From Salvator merianae (Eukaryota > Chordata > Lepidosauria > Squamata > Teiidae), in NCBI GenBank assembly GCA_003586115.2, contig QVOM02000119.1:50493428-50557427 (forward strand): a stretch of 64,000 nucleotides of DNA, read 5' to 3'. The notes beneath the pieces were generated by a model. It was not told where the DNA came from, did not search any database, and saw only the letters and a program-made list of their open reading frames with translations. Every line of letters begins with the position of its first letter. Position 1 is the stretch's first letter. Of this stretch, positions 1-10,927 are shown one piece after another. Made by a program: the position numbers and the translations under genes.

Positions 1-1206
1 TGTTCAACTGTCCACTGGAGTGTAACAAGTTTATATAGCCATACAATAGTAGCCTCAAGACTGAAAAATGAACTTTACAGAGAGTATACCACTGATTCAA
101 ATGGCAGCTCCATCTATATAAGTAATGGAGGTGTTCTGAGTTGTTTCTTTCAACCAATGCTAACACATGAAGGCCCCAAGCATGACAAAGAACTCAGAAA
201 ATGCCTATTTTGAAGTGTCTCAAAAGTTTGAAAATACCTCTTACAGAAGAAGGTGCTTCAAACTACTTTATGCTCAAACATAGCCGTATGCAGAATACCA
301 TCCAAAATGTTTGAAGCACTAGGAATGGCCACACCCCTCATACATGAGGACTAAGTTTGCTAGATGGATTGTAACCTATTAACAAAGTGAATGCTTAGAC
401 TGACTCCAGACAGCAAGGGGCAGCATGGAATATAAACAAGAAACAGGGATTACCTCTTGCCATAGATTTGCTTACTTGCACATCTGGAAAGGTATGTAAG
501 ATATAGCCTTGTTGCTGCATGCCTCTCACCTTTCTTTTGTGTGAGTGTGTGTGTGTGCATGCTGGGGCAGCTCCCAGGAGCCCCCCGGTGAGGCGATATC
601 ATATGCATGTCACCAGATGTGTAGGTAAGCAGAACTATTCCTGAAAACCTGGCATTGCTCTGAATTTCTGTTGGCAGGATCTCTGTTGTCTGAAAGTAGC
701 CTTAGCCTCCAGGCTTCTTTCAGAACCTGGAAGGGGCATGACCATCCATCATTTGGATGGGACTGCATTATGATGTAATCTATGACATCACTGCACAACC
801 CACTATTTAGGCCCTGTTGAAGCTTGCCCAGCCCCTGTCAGACTTCTGAACAATAAAAAAAGGTTACTTGTTCTTTAGAGGGATGGCAAGGGGCTGAGGA
901 AAGTCCAGGGAGGCCCCAAATCATGGCCTGACAACGGCTATATGTCTCCTCATTGTTGCAGATCTGAAATGAATGGGAAGAGCAGCCAGGAACAATGTAA
1001 ACTAAAGTACGTGTTCACCTTGCTCTAAGGCCAAGTTTAAACAAGTATTTTTATCCCCCACCTTCTGCAATGTATTGCAAAGTGTACAAAGAACAAAAGC
1101 AAGCCAACAATTAAAATGCAACGTGGCAGAGAGATATATGTGTTATTGAGCATTGCAGAAATTGTATAAAATCTCAGTAGTACAATTTCAGAAAGGACAT
1201 TTTTAC

Positions 1207-1386
1207 CTGTAACAGAAAATATAGCAGTGCTCTGGTTAACATCCTTGGGGAAGGCATTATAGATATCTGACAAACACCAAGTAAGTCCTATTTTTAATGG
1301 ATATCCATCCTTCTGTACATCCACCTGGTCAGGGATGTTGGGGGAAAGCACCTTCAATAAAGCTCTGGATAGGCTCACACCAAGTG
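1207..1386 (-). other. Unidentified exon-like open segment
   Basis: On the minus strand an open frame runs through this 180-nt interval. It is bounded upstream by an AG (in the context GGATCCCAG) and downstream by ACAG followed by GTAAAA, which resembles a splice donor. The encoded stretch is mixed in composition, not low complexity, and contains an N-glycosylation-like NQS. The polypyrimidine tract before the AG is weak. I do not recognise the peptide. It could be an exon of an unknown minus-strand gene, a decayed gene or transposon fragment, or chance. No neighbouring exon could be joined to it with confidence. Confidence 0.2.
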
Positions 1387-3354
1387 CTGGGATCCAAGGC
1401 AATTAAGGATCAGTTTCCAATTAACTTCAACACTATTATGAAAGACATATAACGAACAGAACATTCCCAGTAACAATCTCCATGCTCATACTCATTCAGT
1501 TCTTATACTTTAAGTGCTTAAATACGCTACAAAATATATAAAATGTACAATACTCATTATTAAAACATTCAATTATGATTTAAGTTTACCATCATAGTTC
1601 TGTTGCATTTTTGTATTTCTCCTCTCAAAAAAGTTTTTCAATGTATTCTCAACAAATATCTCTATTGCTAAAGAAGTAATTGATAAGGCATGTACTTATT
1701 TACAAAACACATTTATTCATGGCTGCCTTGACCATGGTCTGCTAAATTAGAGTAACTGTTTAGTACAAACAGGTCTTAACTTCAAAGGCTGGAATAGAAC
1801 ATAATATGCATGTTGACAGCCAAGCAATTTTTATTAATGCTTTTCTTATATTTATATTGTAAATCCAAGCAGTCATATTTCATACTCTTGTCTTATTTTT
1901 AATCTGTATGTCTGCTTTTTATACTGTTTGTTAGCACTATTTGCTGATCATCTTTTGTTTTGCTGTTTTGTTTTCTTCTGTTTTGTTGACTGGCCAATAG
2001 CTATAACAAAAATTGTTACTGCTACTCCTGCTCTGCTCTTGGTTGAAAAAGCACAAAACAGCTGCTAGCCTTATAACAATCCAATTAAGCAAGCTATGAT
2101 TGTTTTTATTTTAATTTTTTTAATTGTGTGGCAGTTGGAACTTCAGAAAAGCAGGGTAAAAGGTTTTAAATAAACAAAAGTAAGCAAATTGTTAAAAATG
2201 TATAAAAATGAATTTCCAGCACTCAAAACACAATTGCCTAGCTACCGATATAAAATATAGTAGGAATGCACATCATTTTCCAAATCAGAATTTTCTGAAT
2301 TTAGAACAAAATGTCCTACAAAAACGGTAAATGAGGTTGAATTATGGAAGAAAATGTCAAAAGTTTCTTAAAAATCACTAGAGTTGCTGGCTGTTTTGTG
2401 AGTCAGCTGGTAGACCGGGGTTATCCTTCACTCACCACACTTTGAGTGTCCAAAGAAGAAATGTACATTTGTAAAAGTTTAAAAATCCAAATGAACTCAC
2501 AAAACAGCCAATTGTTTCAGGGATTTTAAAGGAATTTCTGAAATCTTCAAAAATCTCTATAAGAAAAATGGACTTTAGAAAAACGTTCAAAAAATCCTTT
2601 AAAAACACTATATTAAATGGCTACGTAATGGGCTTTCTGGCAGACATGAAATATCCTGCCCCACAACATGACTCATCCTGTGGTTTTTAATTTGCTAAAA
2701 ATCTGGAATGCTTCCCAGGGCTCTCAAAGTAGAGGAGCTGGTAGGGCAAGATACATCCTACCTACCTACTAACATACCAAACATCTATCTAATCTAGATA
2801 TGGTAAACAATTTTTTGAATATTTTCCCCCCAAAAAAATTTCTATGGAGTGGCTGAAAAAAATTAAATATTCCTTAAAAATAACCCAACTGTCCAATTTT
2901 TTTTTATGTTTAATATTGGATAGAGGCATCTTGCTCTACTCAACTTGACTTTGAGGGCTCTGCAACTCCCTCTTGGGAAATAGTGAACTTAGAACAGTTT
3001 CCCCATTTCCTACGGCTGGAAGATTTGAAATGAACTTGAAATGTATCTAATGTTGCATGAAAAGAAGGGTGTTTTACACCCACCCACCTTTATTTAGGAC
3101 TTGGGTATAACACCTATATTTTCTTTTAAAAATTGTAAAAATAACTTCTATTGATTTCTGTAAAGGTGTGCATTCAGAAAGGGATGATTTGTTACCTAAC
3201 AATTCAATCCTGTTTAATTCTGTCTTCCCTTCAAGATTATATTTTAATGGGAAGCAGTATATAAATATTTTAAATGAATAATCCTTTCAAAATTACACAT
3301 CAGCATATTCTTTAAAACAAACTACCTATACCTAAGGAATAAATTAACATTACA

Positions 3355-3460
3355 TACAGTGCTGTGAAAAAAATATTGCCTCCTACTTGATTTTCTCTAT
3401 TTTTGCATATTTGTTACACTTAATAGTTTCAGATTTTCAAACAATTTTTCTAATGCCTGC
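3355..3460 (+). mobile_element. Terminal fragment of a Tc1/mariner-like DNA transposon
   Basis: The segment begins TACAGTGCTGTGAAAAA and continues with a TTTTTGCATATTTGTTACACTT motif about 45 nt in. I recognise this as the end of a DNA transposon family widespread in fishes, coelacanth and lizards, starting at a TA as Tc1/mariner elements do. The opposite terminus is not found nearby, so this is a truncated relic with no coding capacity. The superfamily assignment is from memory and less sure than the family resemblance. Confidence 0.55.
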
Positions 3461-4439
3461 GTTTACAAGAAAGCCACAGTGTAGCTGGACATAGTCTTGT
3501 TATCTATGAGCCAAGGTGTGGCAGTCTAGTTCACTATGAGTTAAGGTTTGGCTGGATTTGAGTAAAGAACTAACTATGACTACATTCAGGTTTATGACAT
3601 TTAAAAGAAAAAAAAATACTATCTGAATGATATGTGCATTGTAAGCACTATGCTTGAAGCCTCGTATTATTCAGAACCCTTATTATGCTCTAGAAATTCT
3701 GCAAATGGTAACATTGCACTTATTTGTTTTTAAAGCAGTAAATTGTTCAAGCTATCCCTTAAAAGTATAATGCTCTTCAATGGACCACAAAATTGATTGG
3801 TGATTTGTAAACATTTGGGTGGCAGTGCACTGAAGTGATCAAAGATTAAGAATTAAAAAACCTTGAAGGTGCAGACTTTTCATCAAGGCTGGCCTGACCT
3901 CTAGGTGCTGATGCAAAAGGAGAGCCCTGAACTGCTAATGCATAGAATGAACACAAAATTGAAGGTATCTATGGCTGGACCATAAAATTCCAGAGAACAC
4001 ACAAAATTTCCTCTGCCCTATGGGAGATCTAATGGAAACCAAAGTTTCCATCCTCAACTTGACTTTCTTAAGAAGTTAACATTCTTCAGGTAAAGGATAG
4101 TCCTCCAGTCACACCTTTCTTGGGTATAACAAAAATTACATAAATTTCTTTAATTAAATGAATGGAGGAACAGATTCAATAAATCCTATATTCATCAGGT
4201 ATTTGACTGCTTTGGAACACTAGGGCCTTCTTGAGACCTATGACAAGATCCCTTAAGCAGGAATCTAAACTCAATGGAATAACCTGACTTGACTGCATCC
4301 TTAGCCCAAGGGTCTGAGACTGAGACTTCCCAGAAGCTGGGAGAAAAATGCCAGTCTACCACCCACTCTAGGGTAAGATTTGGGAACCTCCCGTTCACGG
4401 GGATTGGATAAGGAAGAGTTGCTTTTGGAGTTTATGCAC

Positions 4440-4790
4440 CTGCAGCACCTTGACTGTGCCACCATCTTCCAAAGTGGGGACTCATGAGAGGGTCTTCTTT
4501 GTGATGGCCCTCAGATTATGGAATAAGCAACCGTCTGAGATGTATCAAGTACTTTTGCTGTATACATTTAGAAATCTGGTAAAGATACACTTCTTTACCA
4601 AAACCTTTAGTTTAACTGAGCAGCTTATCCCCTCTTGGGCATTGTAATTTTAAATTCAATGTTTTAATCTTAATCTGTTTTTGCTTTGTTTTTAACTTCT
4701 TCTGTACTGGTATTTAATTTGTTGTAACCTGCCTTAAAACTCTGTGGTATTGGGTGGGATAGAAATTTAAATAATAAATAATAACAATTA
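4440..4790 (+). mobile_element. L2-clade LINE, 3' end fragment
   Basis: The + strand encodes a decayed copy of the C-terminal end of L2 reverse transcriptase: a residue run like ALRLWNKQPSE, then LYTFRNLVKIHFFTK, matching the family pattern of RLWNxLPxEVR followed by FrxxLKthLFt. It is followed by the usual short 3' UTR with TTGTAACCTGCC, TGGGTGGGATAGAAAT and an AATAATAAATAATAA tail. The rest of the element is missing, as is normal for 5'-truncated LINE insertions. The same 3' end is seen at 32.3-33.1 kb, which confirms the family. Confidence 0.8.
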
Positions 4791-4858
4791 TGGGAGCTTT
4801 GTCAGGAAGACTGAAACTGCAGGTTGTCTTTGAAATGGAAAGAAGAACTTGGGGTGAT

Positions 4859-5241
4859 TTAAGCAATGAGTTTCTTGTATAGCTGTAGAAGGAACACGAT
4901 TCCTTCCCACTGTAACCCGTTGTTGCACCTGAACGTGGCATAGGCATCTTTGTCTTGTGTCTTGACAAAAATATCCTTCACTGTGTAATCTCTGAAGAAC
5001 CTGTAGCCTTTGAACTGTGTTGAGGCAATATTTCTCCTAGCTCCTGGGTCAATCGTTCAGTATTTTAACCAGGGAGCCTTGTGTACTGACAGATAAGAGA
5101 TGGAGCTGGACAAAATCAACACAGAATTTTGATATGAATTAGCAATCAGAGCCAGAAGCCTTCTGATCTCCTTGAAGGTAGATGTTGCCTGAGTAGATAC
5201 GGAGTTGTCAGTTGTCACCTTTTCAGCCCATTTTATTCTGC
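4859..5241 (-). pseudogene. Coding-like minus-strand segment, unidentified
   Basis: Reading leftward from 5241, a strong acceptor-like signal (a T-rich run ending TTTTCTCAG) is followed by a frame that stays open to 5060. It meets a single TGA at 5057-5059 and then continues open in the same frame to a TAA at 4859-4861, giving about 127 codons with one interruption. The second half looks protein-like, rich in aromatic and charged residues. I cannot name the family. Possible readings are a last exon of a decayed gene, a processed pseudogene, or part of a mobile element's coding region. An adjacent minus-strand frame at 5275-5478 contains a hydrophobic stretch of about 25 residues and could belong to the same relic. 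An L2 tail abuts its 3' side. Confidence 0.3.
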
Positions 5242-6315
5242 CTGAGAAAAAAAGAGAAATATTAGTAGAATGCTTCAAAGCACCATTTTAATGACTTGAG
5301 TTTCCTGTCTACTTGATCCTATAACAGGCAGTATCATGAGGCAAGCTGACTCACACAGTATTCCTAAAACTAGGGTGACAATTAAACAGACAGACATAAA
5401 CAGTTTCTTAGGGTTGGGCAGCAGATGGAAGTACTCATGGGAGCCTCTCACTTGCCTCAAACACATCTTCAACCACATCTACAGGAAAGTCTGCTGCCTT
5501 CGCTGCTGCACCAGCTTTTGCTTTCTACTTAAGATTGAGAGCAAGAAAAACCTTAGGCAAAGATTTGGGAATTAGTGGAAGCTTCAGCATCATCCACAAT
5601 AAGGTGCCCATATGCCTAAGGAGCCAGAGACCTCCAATTCATGAGAGAAGTCATATTCAGAAAAGGAGAGATTTGATTATTCTGCTGAACAAGGAGGGGA
5701 GTGACGTTGTCTATGAGAATGAGCTCAAAGATAATTGGTTGTTGAATTAGAATGTCTGTGATACTGAGAGGTAAGATCAGAGCACCACCTGTTAAACCTG
5801 TAGCATATACACGATCCTGCCACCAGGCTAGTCTCTGTGAAAATGCTGTTGAACCCTAAAAGCCCTGGACTGAGACAGAGGTTCCATCATGGGGTGCTGA
5901 GAGTCACTGATGGTGCTTGTGGCTTCTTGAATGCCATTTCTTTTACAGTGATGATAACTATGCATCCTATTAGAACATAAATTGGAATGAGAAATAGGAG
6001 TTATGCTGCTCATAGATTTGATTAAAACAACACACTACAGTTTATTGTGGAACAAGTTGAGAAGGACCAAGCATCGGGCTAACAAATAACTGGAAGGTGT
6101 GAGAATCGGTGTCCACAGCAATGGAAGGAAACAAACATGAGGATCACTGAGCCTCCTTCTGGTTGAGAAAATGAAAGGCCACTAGATAGGAATTCCATCT
6201 GATGAAAGGCAGGAGCTGCTGCTTTCAGGGCTAAAGAAGTTGCCTCCAACACTACTAAAATTAAGGTGGGTAGTTAGCAGTGGTAGGCTCAGAGGTGCTA
6301 CAGTCACATGCTTGA

Positions 6316-6415
6316 AGCTTTCTGGTTTATTTATTTATTTATTTGCATTCTTATCTCGCCCTATACCTGAAGGTCTTAGGGCGGGTTACAACAATTAAAA
6401 CAAACAAACAAAAAA
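6316..6415 (-). mobile_element. L2-clade LINE 3' tail, antisense
   Basis: A TTTATTTATTTATTTGCAT run is followed by the reverse complement of the L2 3' UTR seen at 33.1 kb (GTAACCCGCCCTAAGACCTTCAGGTATAG on the minus strand, here split by small changes). Only the tail and a short piece of 3' UTR are clear; sequence to the right may be more of the element but is too diverged to claim. Confidence 0.75.
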
Positions 6416-8265
6416 GTCATAAAAGGCTGCAGTGAGAACAGTTGTGAGTTGCTATAGTGCTTCAAACTCCACTGGTTGAGGAGAATCAGAAACACAAAGG
6501 TGGAGAGGATACAGTAAATCCACCTAAGAAGCAAAAGCTACCATTTGGGTCCAACTGTCAGGACTGATGGGTGAGAACAGCAGAACTGCTGGGATAGCTG
6601 GCAAACCTAACAGTGATCCTTCCTTATCATAGTCCCTTAAACTCCACTGCAGTTGTAGTCACTGAAAAGTATGAGGGAGCTTGCATGCCTTCTCTAGTCC
6701 TCTGCAGCTACAATGATAGGAGAGCTTGGGGAAATTATCAGTCTCCTCCCCAGCTTTTGCCATTGCAGCTGAACCTGCTGGAAAGATAGGAGAGCTTCAT
6801 TAGCACAGCAATCAGGTGCCTCTCTGGGATCAGGGCCTACTACCCTCTTTCTGCCAGGTTCGCATATGCAATCAACTTCTCCAAACCTGCTGCTGGAGCT
6901 GCAGGTTGACAGACTGTTGCCCTCACCCCATTTACCCAGTGCTCCCCAAATAAAAACAACAGTGCACAGTCCAGAAGTTGGGCACTCCACACGGTGTGAG
7001 ATTTTCCCCCCCCCCCCAACGCACATATGGGCCACCCTCATTTACAGACAGCTTAGGTGTGCATTCAAATGGACAATCACATGCTTTGATGTCTGAGTTC
7101 CTAATATGTTAGGACTAGATGGGTTCAGTAAAGGCAACAAAGAAAAGCTACACATATGGGTAAATATATAAGCTTGATGTTTGTATCAAGCAATCTCAGG
7201 CCATTTGCAAAGACTTCTGAAGTTATGAGACATTCTACTTGCTTTAAATTCAGTGTGTAGGATGACTGACTCATTAGAAGATTTTTAAGCATGTACTGTA
7301 CTGTCATCAGAAAATGTGGCATTCAGAAACAATCCCACATCACCTGAGGGAAAGAGGAGGGAATATATTATGGTCAATTAATGCCTTTGACTCATTTCAA
7401 ACATTTAAATAATGGTATGCTACACAATCTTTTCACTAATAATTTTTTTGAGTGTCAGTAAATGTTCTTTTACCTCTAAACTGCATCATGCATCTATTTA
7501 ACAGAAGAAATACAAATGTGACTCCTTCTAAGAAGCCTAATACACACATGCACAAACTCTGAACTACATTTGTAATGATCTGATTACTTGTAGTAATCTT
7601 AATGACTCATGAACTTTCCACCCTCAAATCTACCTAGGGGCAGTAATTCTATGCACACTTGCTTAATCGTAGATTCATTAAACGCATTGTTTCAGAACAT
7701 ATATGGATAACATCAGAAAGTTATGGCCTCTCCTCAGTGTTCTCTTTTATTAACAGGACTTTTTTTTTTACTTACAATGCAAATTCTTTCCCCCCCAAAA
7801 TAGTTCACAAAATCTTTTATGTCCCCTTCTCTTTTTGCTTCCTATCTTTTCTGCTTGCTTTTTGGATGACAAGATTATACATTGGAACTTGAATCACTGG
7901 AACCATTCTGCTAGGCTTATTTCTCTGTACTTTTAATCCTAGTTAGAAAGGATGCTGGATCTGACTTCTTATAGCATAACCACTTCCTAGTGAGAGATCT
8001 GGCTGCTCTGCTCTGAAAACTGATAATATGATCAAGAAAATATCAATCCATTTTCCCCATTTAGTTTTCCTGCTTTAAGTCTGGCTAGATCCTTACTGAT
8101 CTGGTAGGTCATGTGAGAATTGATAGCAAAATGATGATGCCTTTAAAAGATAAACGTAAGGCATTCTGTCATCACCTTGCCCTACCTCTCATTTCACAAT
8201 CCCAGTTTACAAGCCACTACTGGTTAAAGGATAGAAAACAGAGATGTGACAAAAGCATGTTCAGC

Positions 8266-8400
8266 TGCATCCAGATGTCACTTACTTATTTAGCTATATT
8301 TGGATATTCTGGAATAAAGCACTCTTAGAAGTGCTTTATTCTGGAATATCCATGCTTTATTTCCAAATATAGCGGAACAAGTAAGTGATGTCTGGATGCA
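8266..8400. repeat. 135-bp palindromic foldback element
   Basis: The interval starts TGCATCCAGATGTCACTTAC and ends with nearly its reverse complement (GTAAGTGATGTCTGGATGCA). The arms pair through TATATTTGGATATTCTGGAATAAAGCAC around a 10-nt centre near 8323-8330, with one insertion of about 12 nt in the right arm. The whole would fold into one long hairpin. No coding potential. It is typical of a non-autonomous inverted-repeat DNA element; the GCATCCAGA terminus recalls the pair at 17.7-18.2 kb. Clear target duplications were not identified. Confidence 0.65.
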
Positions 8401-8553
8401 ACAGTCAATGAACAGAAAAAGATTTAGAGGCACAGGACTGTTAGGTCAATACACAAACAGTCCTGGCTGAAATAGGTTGCACTCACTTACTCATGAGTAC
8501 ATCTGCAAAGCAGAAAACTTATCCTCTTTCTCCTATTATCGCCACTGCCATTA

Positions 8554-8660
8554 TAGGGCCTCTGTGAGCGGGCCCACAATATATGACAAAGTACATGTGT
8601 GTGATATCATCACATGTACAATGATGTCACATGCTGCAGGCCTGTACATGAAGGGCCTAG
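8554..8660. repeat. Possible short inverted-repeat element
   Basis: A central near-perfect palindrome, GTACATGTG then GTGATATCATCACATGTAC, lies between a GGGCCT near 8556 and a GGGCCT near 8653. The termini match each other only loosely, so this may be a decayed MITE or just a local hairpin. Confidence 0.3.
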
Positions 8661-10245
8661 AACGGTGTGGTGAAGAAAACAGAAAGTGTTAAGTATGAAA
8701 CTGATTACAACCAGAATTGTTTGTGAATTAATCTAACAGTCCCGAGCCTCTAGACTCTTTTTGTGCTCACCGAGCATGCATCTGGCACATCCTAAGTAGA
8801 ACAAAAATGCAATGAAAACAAACTTTGTTTTCTATGTGTCATATACTTCATATGAACAGAGATGTAGAAAAAGATGTAAAATATAATACTGTCTACAATT
8901 CATATTAAGAACAGAAATTGCTGGACTATAGTTCCTCCTTCAGTTTTCTATTAAAAACAACAAAAAAAAACCCTGAAGATAAAAAGTGTTTGGAATACTG
9001 ACCCTTGCAGCATTTTACTTTCTTGGGGTACCTGGCAAAAGAAAGCTGAGAAATCCAGTAAAAATATATATATATATTTCATGCCATTGAGACATTTTAA
9101 AATAGTGTTTTATGCCACCACACAAAAATATTGTCTATGAGCTTAAAATGTTTTTGGATGATCATATTATTTAACATATTTTTATTCCACTGTTAAAAGT
9201 CTATAAAGGTAACCCAGCCCAGCCTACACAATTAATGTTTCACAAGTTCCTGCCACAGGCTTATGATCTTGAAAACACATACACACAAAGACAGGAAAAG
9301 GCAGGTTTTGTTTCTGTTAAAAAAAAGTATATTTTGTGAGCATAGCAAAAGTAAGTAATAGTAAAGCCATGCAAATAAATTATGTTGATAGAAACTGATG
9401 TCTTTCAGGAAACATTGTTATATGGCAATAATTTCCTGAAGTGTTACTCTTTGTATGTGCACTTCTGGATGATAAATTAATCTCTGTATGTTCAACTGAA
9501 TGTGCAAATCAAAATATGTATTATCAACCAACAACCACCCAAAATCACCATTTAAAGTTTTTATTTTACTCATTCAGACCTCTTCTCATATTGTCCATAT
9601 AAAAAGAGCAAAGTATAGATGGGACAAAAATTATAATATTTTCAGTCATATTTGTGATGAGGTTGGCTGCTCTCTACACTTTGATATGAAGTACTGAAGA
9701 TGGCAATCAAGTCTAAGAATCAAGTCTTAAAATCCACTTATTAAGGAAATGTGTTGTCATTTTGGTAAGCTTCTCTGGAAATTTACAGGGAGAACTTTAA
9801 CTTTGTGACTGCAAAACCTGGTCCAAGCAGTAGACTTTTGGCAGTCCTAATTATGAGACAGAGGGTGCAATTCTGTGTTCATTTACTTTTTAAGTAACTA
9901 CGGAACTTAACAGGAATGTCTTCTGAGTAGAAATAAATAAAATTGTCATCTTTCAGTTATAAGCCATAAAATAATTTGTTAAATCAGGTGTAATGAATTG
10001 CCACCATAAGTTAAACATTTGCCAGCTGTCTTTATGCTGCTGCTTCTTAGCAGAAGCATTAGGTCTCCTCCAGCCTGGCCAGAAATTGCCGAACTAATTA
10101 ACCTAGCCATAGAAAAGTCAAATGTGACTAATTAGTTGGCTGATTTTGGCAACCCTGCAAACAAATGTTACGTGAATAGTATATTGTTTTGGTTTTTTTA
10201 AAAAATAGGAATTATAAGCTTTCATTCTAACACCTCCCAATCATA

Positions 10246-10405
10246 GGCTGAGGAAAGCAGAGGAAAAACAGCAAGCTAGGAAGTTTTTCCGTTAGAATCC
10301 CAGTGATCACCCCTCATTCCTCCAGCTGACACCAGAAGATCCATTTTGTCTGAGAAAAGCAGAAGAGAAAGAACAAGCTGGGGAGCTTCTCTATCAGTTC
10401 CCATG
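10246..10405. repeat. Diverged two-copy tandem repeat
   Basis: Two segments of about 55 nt, beginning near 10246 and 10350, share the order CTGAGGAAAGCAGA, AACAGCAAGCT, a GGAAG/GGGAG block and a TT-CCCA end, with several substitutions. An old local duplication with a spacer between copies. No other function is visible. Confidence 0.45.
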
Positions 10406-10852
10406 TAGGTACCTCCTTCTCACAACCCCAACTGGAGGAATATTGAATCTGTACCATTTAATGTGTTCTGTGACCTCAGGGTGAAGCATGGTAAGTAATA
10501 AATAAAATTCTTACTTCTCTGTCATAGAGCTCACTTCCACAGACTCCTATATTTCCTCCTATACTCATGACTTCTCCTATACTACAGCCTAAGCGTGGAA
10601 CGGGACAGGTAGTTAGCTACTGAGTCTGAAAAACTTATGGGTATGCTCACCACATGAAAACCACACTACTCTGTAAAGTCACCTTTCAATCTTCTATATT
10701 ATAGCAGAACTAAAATTCCGCAACTCATGGAAATTATGTTAATTAAAGAGCATCTTTCACCAATGATTAGTAGGATGTTTAGAAACAACCAGTTTACAAA
10801 TAGTTCTATATATACAATATTACCTCTATTCATCTGGGGTTTTTTTTGTTGT

Positions 10853-10927
10853 TAAAGCAAAGTCTCTTTAAAAAGCAAAGTTAAAGCAAAGTCTCTTTAT
10901 ACCAGATAAAAAAATTCTATCTGGTAT
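10853..10927. repeat. Direct repeat plus perfect 11-bp inverted repeat
   Basis: GTTAAAGCAAAGTCTCTTTA occurs twice about 28 nt apart. The second copy runs straight into TATACCAGATA, a 9-nt A/T spacer, and its exact reverse complement TATCTGGTATA. It could be a small foldback insertion or slippage product. Confidence 0.5.
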
